Origin: Rheinheimera sp. D18
GTDB lineage: Bacteria; Pseudomonadota; Gammaproteobacteria; Enterobacterales; Alteromonadaceae
DNA length: 64,000 nucleotides
Assembly: GCF_004345025.1 (NCBI RefSeq)
Contig: NZ_CP037745.1
Span: 1,550,001-1,614,000 of the forward strand
Reading direction: 5' to 3'
In this document: piece by piece, positions 29,771 to 39,386 of the stretch
How positions within the stretch are numbered: the first letter of the stretch is position 1
How the letters are laid out: the number at the start of each line of letters is the position of its first letter
Notes under the pieces: model-generated
Seen by the model: only the letters and a program-made list of their open reading frames with translations
What the model was told of the DNA's origin: nothing
Databases searched by the model: none
Made by a program: the position numbers and the translations under genes

Positions 29771-30234
29771 ATGATTAACAAGGTGTTGTTTGTTTAGGTA
29801 ATATTTGTCGCTCGCCGACAGCACATGCTGTTATGCGACAAAAAGCGGCAATGCGTGCCAAGTATCTTGAAATTGAATCTGCAGGTACTAGTGCATCACA
29901 TCGTGGCGCTAAGCCCGATCCGCGCAGTATTCGCGAAGCGGAGCAGGCTGGCTATCAGTTTGATGGTATTAGTTCAAGGCCAGTTAAAGACACCGATTTT
30001 GCTTACTACGATTTAATTTTAGCCATGGACAATAGCAATCTGCGTGATTTAAAAGCACGTTGTCCTGCACAGCATCAGCATAAATTGCAATTATTTTTGC
30101 ACTATCATCCGCAATTTCAAGACATTCAAGAAGTTCCCGATCCGTATTATGGCGGTAGTCGAGGCTTTGCCTTGGTACTCGAATTAATAGAGCAAGGCTG
30201 TGACGGTTTGTTAGAACATCTAAAACGGCCATAA
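29771..30234 (+). pseudogene. Low-molecular-weight protein tyrosine phosphatase, frameshifted in the catalytic loop
   Basis: ATG 29771, with a G6 ribosome site just before it, encodes MINKVLFV and then meets TAG at 29795. The next bases, read two frames over, give GNICRSPTAHAVMRQK and continue to TAA at 30234 as a normal phosphatase with the general-acid loop PDPYYGG. Adding back one TTTG unit would restore VLFVCLGNICRSP, the family P-loop CX5R. The observed sequence has lost four bases in a (TTTG)n run and with them the nucleophilic Cys. A shorter frame from ATG 29833 lacks the P-loop and cannot be an active phosphatase. A sequencing error is the main alternative. Confidence 0.88.
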
Positions 30235-30383
30235 CCGCACCCTAAGCAAAGCTGATTGAGTGAAAAACAAACAGTTAACAAGGTGCCGCTAAAAATCTGC
30301 TTAGTTATACTAAATTCGTCATTGAATTCACGTCCAGAAGTCTATAACTTGCTGGGGAGTTAATTAACTATAGGACAACCATT

Positions 30384-31733
30384 GTGACCACCTGGACGCC
30401 TCAAAGCTGGCGCAGCTTTCCTATCCAGCAGCAACCAAGCTATCAGGATAAGGAATTGCTTCAACGTATTGAACAGCAACTGCATAAATACCCACCACTG
30501 GTTTTTGCGCAAGAAACACGAGCGCTGTTTAGCCAGCTCGGTCAGGTTGCTGAAGGTCAGGGCTTTTTACTGCAAGGTGGTGACTGTGCTGAAAGTTTTA
30601 ATGACTTTAATGCACCAAAAATTCGCGATACCTTTAAAGTTCTACTGCAAATGGCAGTGGTGCTCACCTTTGCTGGCGGTTTGCCCGTGGTTAAACTGGC
30701 GCGTATGGCTGGGCAATACGCCAAGCCACGCTCAAGTGATCTTGAAGTCATTGATGGTGTGTCACTACCAAGTTATCGTGGTGACATAGTTAATAGTTTT
30801 GAATTTACTGACAGTGCACGTCAGCCTGATCCAAACCGTTTAACTACTGCTTATCATCACTCTGCGGCCACGCTTAACCTGTTAAGAGCCTTTGCTCAGG
30901 GTGGTTTAGCCGACTTACATCAGGTCAGTAAGTGGAATATGGGCTTTGTTGAGTCCAACCCATTAAAAGAACGTTATCAAGACGTTGCTCAGCGCATACA
31001 AGATGCACTACGTTTTATGGAAATTTGCGGTATTACTGGACAAAACTCGCCGTCTATTCGTGAAACGCAACTATTTACCTCGCACGAAGCCTTGTTACTT
31101 AATTACGAAGAAGCGCTAACACGCTGTGATTCATTAACCGGCGATTGGTATGACTGTTCTGCACATATGGTGTGGATTGGTGAGCGTACTCGCCAGCTTG
31201 ATCATGCGCATATTGAATTTTTCCGGGGTATTCATAACCCAGTCGGCGTGAAAATTGGCCCAAGCATGCAGCCAGACGAGCTAATTCGTTTAATTGATGC
31301 CTTAAACCCGAACAACATCGCAGGGCGTTTAACCTTAATTACCCGTATGGGTGCAGACAAGCTAGCGGAAAAACTACCTGCGTTAGTACGAAAAGTACAA
31401 CAAGAGGGCCGCAAAGTAGTTTGGAGCTCAGACCCTATGCATGGCAATACGGTTAAAGCCAGTAACGATTATAAAACCCGTGATTTTGAAGCCATATTGC
31501 GTGAAATTCGTAACTTTTTTGCTGTGCATAAAGCGGAAGGTAGCCATGCAGGTGGAATTCACTTAGAAATGACGGGTGAAAATGTGACGGAGTGTACTGG
31601 CGGCGCCTATGGTTTAAGTGAACATGATTTAGGCCAACGCTACTTTACGCAATGCGATCCGCGATTAAATGCTGATCAGGTACTGGAATTAGCCTTCTTA
31701 ATTGCCGATACTTTACGCACAGCGCGCAAATAA
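30384..31733 (+). CDS. Class II 3-deoxy-7-phosphoheptulonate (DAHP) synthase
   Basis: First step of the shikimate pathway: condensation of PEP with erythrose-4-phosphate. The 449-aa sequence belongs to the class II (plant/Mycobacterium/PhzC-like) family and not to the AroFGH class I. It has [52 protein letters not shown] and [17 protein letters not shown], which supply metal and PEP ligands. The start is GTG 30384 with TAGGAC at 30371-30376. The ketopantoate-reductase-like gene follows after 22 bases and is likely co-transcribed. Any feedback inhibitor cannot be read from sequence. Confidence 0.95.
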   Translation: MTTWTPQSWRSFPIQQQPSYQDKELLQRIEQQLHKYPPLVFAQETRALFSQLGQVAEGQGFLLQGGDCAESFNDFNAPKIRDTFKVLLQMAVVLTFAGGLPVVKLARMAGQYAKPRSSDLEVIDGVSLPSYRGDIVNSFEFTDSARQPDPNRLTTAYHHSAATLNLLRAFAQGGLADLHQVSKWNMGFVESNPLKERYQDVAQRIQDALRFMEICGITGQNSPSIRETQLFTSHEALLLNYEEALTRCDSLTGDWYDCSAHMVWIGERTRQLDHAHIEFFRGIHNPVGVKIGPSMQPDELIRLIDALNPNNIAGRLTLITRMGADKLAEKLPALVRKVQQEGRKVVWSSDPMHGNTVKASNDYKTRDFEAILREIRNFFAVHKAEGSHAGGIHLEMTGENVTECTGGAYGLSEHDLGQRYFTQCDPRLNADQVLELAFLIADTLRTARK

Positions 31734-31755
31734 CCCTGCGCTCAAAGGAGCGTAA

Positions 31756-32823
31756 GTGCAAGTACAGCAACTAAACAAAGATAACGCAGGTCAACTCGGT
31801 ATGGCTGGCCAGCGTTACTGCGTAGGTATTATTGGTGCCGGCAGTGTTGGTTGTTATTTAGGCGCATATCTTTGCCAAGACGTTGCACTTGATGTTAAGT
31901 TTTTTGGCCGAGAGACCACCGCGCTAGAGTTAGCGGCGTATGGATTAACGGCCAGTTCGTATAACGCACCCAGCCAATTTGCGCAGCCGGTAGCGTTTTA
32001 TAGCTTACTTAATAGCTTAATTGAATGTGATGTTGTGCTATTAACCGTAAAAACCACGGCATTAATTCCGATGCTAGCAGAGCTAAAACGCTTTTTACGC
32101 CCAGAAGTACCTATTGTTGCACTGCAAAATGGCATAGGTATTGGTGAAATGCTCAATCAAGACTTAGCCAACCCAATACTAAGAGCCATCGTATCTTTTA
32201 ATGTAGTGAAAAATGGACGAGGTCAGTTTCATCGTGCTACATCAGGTAGTATCGTCTGGCAAAGTAATACGCATAACGTCGTTAATTACCTTATTAACGT
32301 ATTTAATCGCTTAAATTTACCCGTAGAATCTTGTACTGATATTACAGCAGCTGAATACGGAAAATTATTACTTAATTTAAATAATGCCCTTAACGCTATT
32401 AGTGGTTTACCCCTAAAGCAGCAATTGCTTGATAAAAACTATCGCTTATTACTGTCGCGCGCCATGCAGGAATGGTTAGCAATCTGTGATAAAGCCCAAA
32501 TTACGCCAATACCTTATACACGTTTAGCGAATAACTTGATACCTTGGTTATTACGCTTGCCAACGCCGCTGTTTCGTATTCTTGCGAAAAGTATGTTAAC
32601 GCTAGATCCGCAAGCGCGCTCATCAATGTGGGATGATTTACAGGCAAAAAAACGTACTGAAATTATGTTTTTAAACGGCTCGGTAGTTAGATTGGGCATT
32701 GACCATAAGCAAGCAACGCCAGTAAATTCACTACTGGTCGACTATATAAAACGCTTGGAAAGTGGCGAGCCACTGCAGCTGAACGCAATTGAGATATTAC
32801 GCCAGCTACAGCAAAGTGAGTAA
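31756..32823 (+). CDS. Ketopantoate reductase family (PanE/ApbA-like) protein
   Basis: A 355-aa NADP-dependent reductase of the PanE/ApbA family. The Rossmann motif is IIGAGSVGCYLGAYL at about 25-39. The family catalytic Lys segment is EYGKLLLNLNNALNAISG and NADP contacts include VKTTAL and ALQNGIG. It starts at GTG 31756 with AAGGAG at 31745-31750. The family makes pantoate from ketopantoate, but paralogues of this length act on other 2-oxo acids, so I do not use panE. It sits behind class II DAHP synthase, and its 3' end is followed 17 bp later by an IS5-type element. Confidence 0.82.
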   Translation: MQVQQLNKDNAGQLGMAGQRYCVGIIGAGSVGCYLGAYLCQDVALDVKFFGRETTALELAAYGLTASSYNAPSQFAQPVAFYSLLNSLIECDVVLLTVKTTALIPMLAELKRFLRPEVPIVALQNGIGIGEMLNQDLANPILRAIVSFNVVKNGRGQFHRATSGSIVWQSNTHNVVNYLINVFNRLNLPVESCTDITAAEYGKLLLNLNNALNAISGLPLKQQLLDKNYRLLLSRAMQEWLAICDKAQITPIPYTRLANNLIPWLLRLPTPLFRILAKSMLTLDPQARSSMWDDLQAKKRTEIMFLNGSVVRLGIDHKQATPVNSLLVDYIKRLESGEPLQLNAIEILRQLQQSE

Positions 32824-32840
32824 CCTCTGTTAAATACCTA

Positions 32841-33719
32841 GGGCTTGTTGATCTTTCGTGATGGATTATTAGACAGCATGATGGGCTGGTATAATTACTT
32901 TCGCCAAAAACTAACCATGACAACCCATCATGCCAAGAACAATGTTAACAGACGAGTACTGGTCAAAGCTAATCAGATTGATGCTTAAAACGGGCCGCGT
33001 ATATGACAAGCCGGAACACAGAAATACTTTCGAAGGCATTTTGTATCGGATGCGGGTCGGTTGCCCTTGGCGCGATGTGCCAGAAGCTTTTGGAGATTGG
33101 AGCGCCATCTACCGGCGTTTTAACCTGTGGTCTAAGAAAGGCATTCTAATGCAGCTATTCGCAGAGTTAAGGCAATTGGCTGATTTAGAGTGGGAATTTA
33201 TAGACGGCAGCATCGTCAAAGCGCATCAGCATGCGACAGGTGCTCGCTCAGAAGATAAAGAAGCGATTGGGAAAAGTCGTGGTGGTAACACGACGAAAAT
33301 CCATATGGCAGTGGATAGTTGCGGCTTGCCAATAGATTTTATTGTGACAGGCGGTGAGGTTCATGACAGTAAAGCAGCCATAGAATTACTAAAACAACTG
33401 CCTGATGCCGAACACGTTATCGCTGACCGGGGCTATGATAGCGAGAAGATACGAGAGCAGATCCGAGAAAAAAAGGGCGTCCCTAACATACCGCGCAAGC
33501 GTAATTCGAAGATTGGTAATGGCGATATTGACTGGTGTCTGTACAAATATCGCCATCTGGTTGAGAACGTGTTTGCCAGGCTAAAACATTACCGCTCAGT
33601 AGCAACAAGGTATGATAAATTAGCCCGGAATTATGCAAGTACACTGGCCTTGGCTTGCTGCCTTATATGGCTGCCAATGTGGGTTGGCTAAATTATAAAC
33701 AGCAAAGATCAACAGGCCC
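32841..33719 (+). mobile_element. IS5-family insertion sequence, complete
   Basis: An 879-bp element with imperfect terminal repeats: GGGCTTGTTGATCTTT at 32841-32856 and the complement of GGGCCTGTTGATCTTT at 33704-33719. It is flanked by a TA duplication (32839-32840 and 33720-33721) within a CTAG target, as usual for IS427/IS5-type elements. It contains one intact transposase. Its right end abuts the stop codon of ppsR. Confidence 0.9.
32930..33691 (+). CDS. IS5-family DDE transposase
   Basis: A 253-aa intact single-frame transposase. An N-terminal helix-turn-helix-like DUF4096 region (LTDEYWSKLIRLM to RRFNLWSKKG) is followed by the DDE core. The acidic triad is visible as Asp in EFIDGSIVKAHQH, Asp in VIADRGYDSEKIR and Glu in LVENVFARLKHYR. 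Many IS427-group elements split this gene over a frameshift; here it is continuous, so the element is probably active. The start ATG is MPRTMLTDEYW; another ATG lies four codons further on. Confidence 0.92.
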   Translation: MPRTMLTDEYWSKLIRLMLKTGRVYDKPEHRNTFEGILYRMRVGCPWRDVPEAFGDWSAIYRRFNLWSKKGILMQLFAELRQLADLEWEFIDGSIVKAHQHATGARSEDKEAIGKSRGGNTTKIHMAVDSCGLPIDFIVTGGEVHDSKAAIELLKQLPDAEHVIADRGYDSEKIREQIREKKGVPNIPRKRNSKIGNGDIDWCLYKYRHLVENVFARLKHYRSVATRYDKLARNYASTLALACCLIWLPMWVG

Positions 33720-34528
33720 TAGTATTTACGCCGTTTTAAGCCGGTTTTCGCAATAATTTTTGCTGAAATTTCTTCAATAGATAAATGGGTTGAATTTAAA
33801 AATGGAATGTGTTCCTGCTGATATAAGCGCTCTACTTCGTTAAGTTCAAGTTGGCATTGTCGCAACGATGCGTAACGGCTATTTGCTCGGCGTTGTTCTC
33901 GAATATGGTGTAGTCGTTCTGGGGTAATGGTTAAACCAAATAACTTGTTTTTGTTACGTTTTAAAACCTCAGGCAGACGCAGTTGCTCCATATCTTCTTC
34001 AACAAAGGGGTAATTCGCAGCTTTAATACCATATTGCAGTGCTAAATATAAACTGGTTGGTGTTTTACCAGAGCGACTTACGCCAATAAGAATAATATCA
34101 GCTTGATCATAGTTTTTAAGGTTTGAACCATCATCATTTGCTAGCGCATAGTTTACTGCGTCAATACGAAAGTCATAGGTTTGTTCATGAATACTATGTG
34201 TACGGTGAGTTTTGGGTACAGGGTCAACGCCTAATTCACGCTGTACGGGTTCAATAAAACTATGCAGAAAATCGTAACAGACACCATTACTATGGTTAAT
34301 TATTTGCCGTAAATTGTCGTCAACAAAGGTTTGAAAAATAAGCGGGCGCTCTCCTGTAGTTTTATAACGATCGTTAATGCGTTGCTTTACTTGTTCTGCC
34401 ATCTCTGCTGTTTCGACAAAAGGAATGGTTACATGCTCAAATTTAGTAGGAAAAAGAGTAAGTAAGGCTTGGCCAAATACTTCTGCGGTAATAGCCGTGC
34501 CATCTGAAATATAAAAGGCTGTGCGCAC
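33719..34528 (-). CDS. ppsR: PEP synthase regulatory protein (bifunctional kinase/pyrophosphorylase)
   Basis: Controls PEP synthase by ADP-dependent phosphorylation of an active-site Thr and by Pi-dependent removal of that phosphate. The 269-aa DUF299 protein has [20 protein letters not shown] at the N-terminus and the P-loop [14 protein letters not shown] near 150-163. It is divergent from ppsA, as in many Gammaproteobacteria. The stop TAG is formed at the IS5 border: its last base is the final base of the element, but the same TAG existed in the uninterrupted CTAG target, so the protein is unchanged. Its downstream region has been replaced by the IS. Confidence 0.95.
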   Translation of the reverse strand: MRTAFYISDGTAITAEVFGQALLTLFPTKFEHVTIPFVETAEMAEQVKQRINDRYKTTGERPLIFQTFVDDNLRQIINHSNGVCYDFLHSFIEPVQRELGVDPVPKTHRTHSIHEQTYDFRIDAVNYALANDDGSNLKNYDQADIILIGVSRSGKTPTSLYLALQYGIKAANYPFVEEDMEQLRLPEVLKRNKNKLFGLTITPERLHHIREQRRANSRYASLRQCQLELNEVERLYQQEHIPFLNSTHLSIEEISAKIIAKTGLKRRKY

Positions 34529-34544
34529 GAGTGCTCCGTTTTGT

Positions 34545-34559
34545 TGTTATTAAATTACA
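34545..34559. promoter_or_regulatory. Candidate HexR operator in the ppsR/ppsA promoter region
   Basis: TGTTATTAAATTACA differs at one position from the palindromic HexR consensus described for Shewanella (TGTARTWWWAYTACA). It lies between divergent ppsR and ppsA, about 105 bp before the ppsA start. ppsA is a known HexR target in Shewanella. This is a match to a remembered consensus, not a scored search. Confidence 0.55.
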
Positions 34560-34664
34560 TTGAAAATTAAGGTTTTAATTCTCATGAGTGCCAGTGTAAA
34601 ATCGGTATTACTGTAGTGCTAACTGTAAGCTTACACGCCACACGACAAAAAATGGAGATTAACT

Positions 34665-37040
34665 GTGCAAGAATTTGTGATTTGGTATGAAAATCTTGGA
34701 ATGCATGATGTAAACCGCGTGGGCGGAAAAAACGCATCTTTAGGCGAAATGATCAGTAATTTGGCCAATGCAGGAGTACAAGTACCGGGCGGCTTTGCTA
34801 CTAGCGCTTATGCTTTCAACCAATTTCTTGAGCAAAGCGGCGTTAACGAGCGTATTTACCAGCTGCTAGATGGCTTAGATGTTGACGATATTCCAGCACT
34901 AAGCAAAGCGGGCGCACAAATTCGGCAATGGGTTATTGATACTCCATTTCAGCCGGAATTAGAGCACGCTATTCGCGAAGCCTATCAGAAATTACACCCT
35001 GATGCGGCGCACGATGTGTCGTTTGCGGTGCGTTCATCAGCAACTGCCGAAGACATGCCAGATGCCTCTTTTGCTGGTCAGCAAGAAACGTTCTTAAACG
35101 TACGTGGTTATGATGCGGTTATTATCGCGATTAAACACGTATTTGCCTCATTGTTTAACGACCGTGCTATTTCTTATCGTGTGCATCAAGGTTACGACCA
35201 CCGTGGCGTTGCGCTGTCTGCTGGCGTACAAAAAATGGTGCGTTCAGATTTATCCTCATCTGGCGTAATGTTTAGTATTGATACCGAATCAGGTTTTGAA
35301 GATGTGGTGTTTATTACCTCATCTTATGGTTTAGGTGAAATGGTGGTGCAGGGCGCAGTTAACCCTGACGAATTTTATGTACATAAGCCAACCTTAGCGG
35401 CCGGTCGCCCAGCTATTGTAAAACGTAATTTAGGCAGCAAAAAAATAGAAATGATTTACTCTGGCGAGCAAGGCCATGGTAAACAAGTAAAAATTGTTGA
35501 TATTGAAGACACGCGTAGCCGTCAGTTTTCATTAACTGACGCCGAAGTTGAAGAGCTAGCTAAACAAGCGGTAACTATTGCCAAGCACTATGGCCGTGCC
35601 ATGGACATTGAATGGGCAAAAGATGGTAACGACGGCAAGCTTTATATTGTACAAGCGCGGCCAGAAACAGTACGCAGCCGTGAAGACAGCAACACCATGG
35701 AGCGTTTTCAGCTAGAAGGCACAGCAGCAATTTTAGTTGAAGGCCGTGCTATTGGTCAGCGTATTGGTAGTGGTACCGCTAAAGTGCTTAAAGGCATTGA
35801 GCAAATGGACCAAATTCAACCGGGCGATGTGTTAGTTACCGATATGACTGATCCTGACTGGGAACCGATAATGAAGCGCGCGTCGGCCATTGTTACTAAT
35901 CGTGGCGGCCGTACTTGTCATGCGGCAATTATTGCCCGTGAATTAGGTATTCCGGCGATTGTTGGTTGTGGTGATGCGACCAGTAAAATTAAAACTGGCC
36001 AGCAAATTACGGTGTCTTGTGCGGAAGGTGATACCGGTTTTGTTTACGATGCCAAACTAGATTATAAAATTGTTAGCAGCCGCATTGATCAAATGCCTAA
36101 GCTAGATTTAAAAATAATGATGAACGTGGGTAACCCAGAGCGGGCATTCTCGTTTGCTAAGTTGCCACATGCCGGTATAGGTTTAGCGCGTTTAGAATTT
36201 ATTATTAACCGCATGATTGGCGTGCACCCTAAAGCGCTTTTAAACTTCGACGCGCAAACACCTGAGCTTAAGGCCACTATTAACGAGATGATAGCCGGCT
36301 ACGCCAGCCCAGTAGAATTTTACATTGCTAAGCTAACGGAAGGCATTGCCACGCTGGCCTGTGCCTTTGCGCCAGAAAAAGTTATTGTGCGGATGTCAGA
36401 TTTTAAATCGAACGAATACGCTAACTTAGTGGGCGGCCGTCAGTATGAGCCGCATGAAGAAAACCCAATGATTGGCTTTCGTGGTGCTGCACGGTATATT
36501 TCACAAGATTTCCGTGATTGTTTTGCACTTGAAGTTGAAGCGTTAAAACGGGTACGTAACGTTATGGGCTTTACCAACATTGAGGTGATGATCCCATTCG
36601 TGCGTACCTTAGAAGAGGCCAGCGCAGTAATTGATCTATTAGCTGAACATGGTTTAAAACGCGGCGATAACGGCCTGCGTGTGATTATGATGTGTGAATT
36701 ACCGTCAAACGCGTTATTAGCCGAAGAGTTTTTAGAGTATTTCGATGGTTTCTCTATCGGCTCTAACGACTTAACTCAGCTAACACTGGGTTTAGACCGT
36801 GACAGCGGCCTAATTGCGCACTTGTTTGATGAACGTAATCCAGCCATTTATAAATTATTAGAAATGGCCATTAAAACCTGTAAAGCCAAAGGTAAATATA
36901 TCGGTATTTGTGGCCAAGGCCCTTCAGATCACGAAGACTTTGCCGCCTGGTTAATGCAACAGGGCATAGATAGCGTATCGTTAAACCCCGATACCGTATT
37001 AGAAACTTGGCTGTATTTGGCTGAAAAATACGGTAAGTAA
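34665..37040 (+). CDS. ppsA: Phosphoenolpyruvate synthase
   Basis: Converts pyruvate and ATP to PEP, AMP and phosphate, the entry to gluconeogenesis. The 791-aa protein has the N-terminal ATP-grasp domain ([33 protein letters not shown]), the swivelling phosphohistidine domain ([23 protein letters not shown]; the Thr before Cys-His is the PpsR target) and the C-terminal PEP barrel ([28 protein letters not shown]). Length matches E. coli (792). The start is GTG 34665 with GGAGA at 34652-34656. It is divergent from ppsR and has a strong terminator. A 12-bp palindrome TGTAAGCTTACA sits 30 bp before the start. Confidence 0.97.
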   Translation: MQEFVIWYENLGMHDVNRVGGKNASLGEMISNLANAGVQVPGGFATSAYAFNQFLEQSGVNERIYQLLDGLDVDDIPALSKAGAQIRQWVIDTPFQPELEHAIREAYQKLHPDAAHDVSFAVRSSATAEDMPDASFAGQQETFLNVRGYDAVIIAIKHVFASLFNDRAISYRVHQGYDHRGVALSAGVQKMVRSDLSSSGVMFSIDTESGFEDVVFITSSYGLGEMVVQGAVNPDEFYVHKPTLAAGRPAIVKRNLGSKKIEMIYSGEQGHGKQVKIVDIEDTRSRQFSLTDAEVEELAKQAVTIAKHYGRAMDIEWAKDGNDGKLYIVQARPETVRSREDSNTMERFQLEGTAAILVEGRAIGQRIGSGTAKVLKGIEQMDQIQPGDVLVTDMTDPDWEPIMKRASAIVTNRGGRTCHAAIIARELGIPAIVGCGDATSKIKTGQQITVSCAEGDTGFVYDAKLDYKIVSSRIDQMPKLDLKIMMNVGNPERAFSFAKLPHAGIGLARLEFIINRMIGVHPKALLNFDAQTPELKATINEMIAGYASPVEFYIAKLTEGIATLACAFAPEKVIVRMSDFKSNEYANLVGGRQYEPHEENPMIGFRGAARYISQDFRDCFALEVEALKRVRNVMGFTNIEVMIPFVRTLEEASAVIDLLAEHGLKRGDNGLRVIMMCELPSNALLAEEFLEYFDGFSIGSNDLTQLTLGLDRDSGLIAHLFDERNPAIYKLLEMAIKTCKAKGKYIGICGQGPSDHEDFAAWLMQQGIDSVSLNPDTVLETWLYLAEKYGK

Positions 37041-37063
37041 TGAATATTACTCAGCGTTAAAAG

Positions 37064-37096
37064 AAAGCCAGAGCCTATGCTCTGGCTTTTTTGTTT
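37064..37096 (+). terminator. Rho-independent terminator after ppsA
   Basis: AAAGCCAGAGC (37064-37074) pairs perfectly with GCTCTGGCTTT (37079-37089) over a 4-nt loop, followed by TTTGTTTTT. It also faces selO on the other strand. Confidence 0.9.
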
Positions 37097-37118
37097 TTAC
37101 CAATCTACCTTTTGCAGC

Positions 37119-38591
37119 TTACGTACCACAAAAAGTATTAGCAATGCATTGCTCGGCGTTGGGTGCTAAGCCTAAATCCGCATTGGCTTTAGCTAAAGTA
37201 AAAGGGGTAGCCAACGCCTTATGTAAGCGATTAAACAGCGTTAAATCGCCTTGTGCTGTTGCCTGCTCAATGGCGTTCGCAATTTGATGGTTACGGGCAA
37301 TAACCGCTGGATTAGTGCTATCCATCTGCTGTTGCACCTCGGTAGCGTTTATTGCTTGTTCCGCCAGCCGCAGTTGCCAGCGCTCAGCCCAGCTTTGCCA
37401 AGCTTGTTTATCGCCAAATAGCTGCGCAGCGCCGACATTTATGTCGCTAACCGATTGGCTTAATAACCGAAATGCTAGCGTAAAATCGGCTTTGTCTTCA
37501 CTCATTAAATGTAAATAATCGCGTATTAACACCTCATCCGCTGCAGTGGCCTGCTGTAACCCTATTTTAGCTGCCATTAACTGCAAAAATGCGGTTTCAT
37601 TAAGCGTGCTAAATTTCTGTAATACCGCGGTTGCTTCGGCCACCGCCAGCTCTTGCTGTGGGTTTATCAGCGGCAATAAACACTCTGTCAAGCGCGCTAA
37701 ATTCCAGCTGCCTATGCGCGGTTGGTTACCCCAAGCGTAACGGCCTTGTTTATCGATAAAACTAAACACTTGTGCTGGGTTAAAGCTATCCATAAAGGCA
37801 CAGGGGCCATAATCAATGGTTTCGCCGGCAATGCTCATATTGTCGGTATTCATTACGCCGTGAATAAACCCCAAACTCATCCATTTGGCAATTAGGTTGG
37901 CTTGTGCCTCTACCACGCTTTCTAATAATGCTAAGTAGGGCGTATTACTTGCCGCACAGTGTGGATAATGCCGGTTAATAACATAGTCGGCAAAGGTTTT
38001 TAACTGCTCAATATCGCCATGTTCAGCAATATATTGAAAACTACCAATACGAATATGGCTTTTAGCAACACGAGTAATAATAGCACCGGGCTCTGCCGTG
38101 TCACGTTGCAGCCAGTCACCGGTTAATACCGCAGCCAGCGCTCGGGTAGTGGGTACGCCTAACGCGTGCATCGCTTCGCTAACCAAATATTCGCGCAGCA
38201 CTGGGCCTAATGGCGCTCGGCCATCGCCACGGCGCGAAAACGGTGTGCGGCCAGCGCCTTTTAGCTGGATATCAAAGCGCTGGCCGGTTTCATCTAATAC
38301 TTCAGCCAATAGCAAGGCTCGGCCATCGCCTAATTGCGGTACAAAATGGCCAAATTGGTGGCCAGCATACGCATGCGCTGCCGACTGCACCCAATCAGGT
38401 AAGTTATTACCACTAAATAAAGCTAAGCCGGTATCGGTTTGCCAATAGTGTTTAGGTAAGGCTAATTGCGCAGCAAGTTCAGTATTAAAGGCAATCCACT
38501 GTGGTGCAGGCACACTAGTAGGTAAACAGGCTTGGCTATAAGGCGCGCCTAAACGTACCAAGCTATTATCAACCGTAAATTCACTCATCAA
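37119..38591 (-). CDS. selO: Protein adenylyltransferase SelO
   Basis: Pseudokinase-fold enzyme that transfers AMP to Ser, Thr and Tyr of proteins, linked to redox control. The 490-aa protein has AGHQFGHFVPQLGDGRALLL, the QLKGAGRTPFSRRGDGRAPLG block that binds ATP inverted, VMNTDNMSIAGETIDYGPCAFMD with the metal ligands, and NPAVIARNHQI at the C-terminus. The protein ends FCGT: a Cys three residues from the end takes the place of the selenocysteine of eukaryotic SelO. No in-frame UGA is needed. Start is one of two adjacent ATGs (38591 or 38588). It is divergent from the MOSC gene. Confidence 0.95.
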   Translation of the reverse strand: MMSEFTVDNSLVRLGAPYSQACLPTSVPAPQWIAFNTELAAQLALPKHYWQTDTGLALFSGNNLPDWVQSAAHAYAGHQFGHFVPQLGDGRALLLAEVLDETGQRFDIQLKGAGRTPFSRRGDGRAPLGPVLREYLVSEAMHALGVPTTRALAAVLTGDWLQRDTAEPGAIITRVAKSHIRIGSFQYIAEHGDIEQLKTFADYVINRHYPHCAASNTPYLALLESVVEAQANLIAKWMSLGFIHGVMNTDNMSIAGETIDYGPCAFMDSFNPAQVFSFIDKQGRYAWGNQPRIGSWNLARLTECLLPLINPQQELAVAEATAVLQKFSTLNETAFLQLMAAKIGLQQATAADEVLIRDYLHLMSEDKADFTLAFRLLSQSVSDINVGAAQLFGDKQAWQSWAERWQLRLAEQAINATEVQQQMDSTNPAVIARNHQIANAIEQATAQGDLTLFNRLHKALATPFTLAKANADLGLAPNAEQCIANTFCGT

Positions 38592-38678
38592 AAAAGCCTA
38601 GTTATAATGCAATGACCTACAGTGTACTGTGTGGGTATACTAGACACCAAATACTGCGTTAGTTTATTAGGTTATTTA

Positions 38679-39362
38679 ATGACAACACATTACCTTAACG
38701 GCGTTTATTGCGGCAAAATCGCCACACGCTATGGCATTCAAACTGCGATAGATAAACACGGCGTTGAGCAAAGCTTATATTTATCTTTACACGGCTTAGC
38801 AGAGGATGAGTCGGCAGATCCTAAGCATCATGGTGGGCCAGAGCGTGCTCTGCATCAGTATCCGTTAGAGCATTATGCCTACTGGCAACAACAATACCCG
38901 AGCATTAATTGGCAAATACCGGGCATGGGAGAAAACATTAGCTCTATTGGTATGACCGAGCATAACGTTTACTTAGGCGACCGTTACCAATGGGGCGATG
39001 CCATTATAGAGGTAAGCCAGCCGCGCTCACCATGTTATAAGCTGAATAAACGCTGGGGTAACGCGAATATTTCCCTAGATATGCAGCAAAGTGGCCACTG
39101 TGGTTGGTTATATCGGGTTATTCAGCCAGGTACGGTAAGCGTTTCACAACCGTTGATTTTGCAGCAACGTTTAGCAAATGCCCTGAGTGTGGCAAAAACC
39201 AGTCAGCTATTTTTTACTGATCCGCTAAACCCAGAGCATTTAGCCTTATTAAAACAGCAAACCACTTTGTCAGTAAGTTGGATGAGTAAAATAATGCTAC
39301 GCATAGAAACGCAGCAAGTAGAAAATTGGCATTTTCGTTTGCATGGCCCTGACGCTATTTAG
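38679..39362 (+). CDS. yiiM: MOSC domain protein YiiM
   Basis: A 227-aa molybdenum-cofactor-binding MOSC protein that resembles E. coli YiiM, a reductase of N-hydroxylated bases such as 6-N-hydroxylaminopurine. The MOSC core includes DPKHHGGPERALHQYPLEHY, PGMGENISSIGMTE and SQPRSPCYKLNKRWG, whose Cys is the expected Mo ligand. A C-terminal 3-helix extension follows. I chose ATG 38679 (MTTHYLNGVYCG); an upstream in-frame ATG at 38622 adds 19 residues absent from the family. The electron-transfer partner is not next to it. Confidence 0.88.
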   Translation: MTTHYLNGVYCGKIATRYGIQTAIDKHGVEQSLYLSLHGLAEDESADPKHHGGPERALHQYPLEHYAYWQQQYPSINWQIPGMGENISSIGMTEHNVYLGDRYQWGDAIIEVSQPRSPCYKLNKRWGNANISLDMQQSGHCGWLYRVIQPGTVSVSQPLILQQRLANALSVAKTSQLFFTDPLNPEHLALLKQQTTLSVSWMSKIMLRIETQQVENWHFRLHGPDAI

Positions 39363-39386
39363 GCGTATTTAAGCTGGGCTTACCGG

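Noticed and set aside
29833-30234. A functional 133-aa phosphatase starting at the internal ATG
   Set aside because: It would lack the CX5R catalytic loop, whose remaining half is encoded just upstream in the same frame, so the gene is treated as frameshifted.
37119-38591. A selenocysteine codon in selO
   Set aside because: The gene encodes Cys at the relevant C-terminal position and ends at a normal stop; no in-frame UGA is read through.
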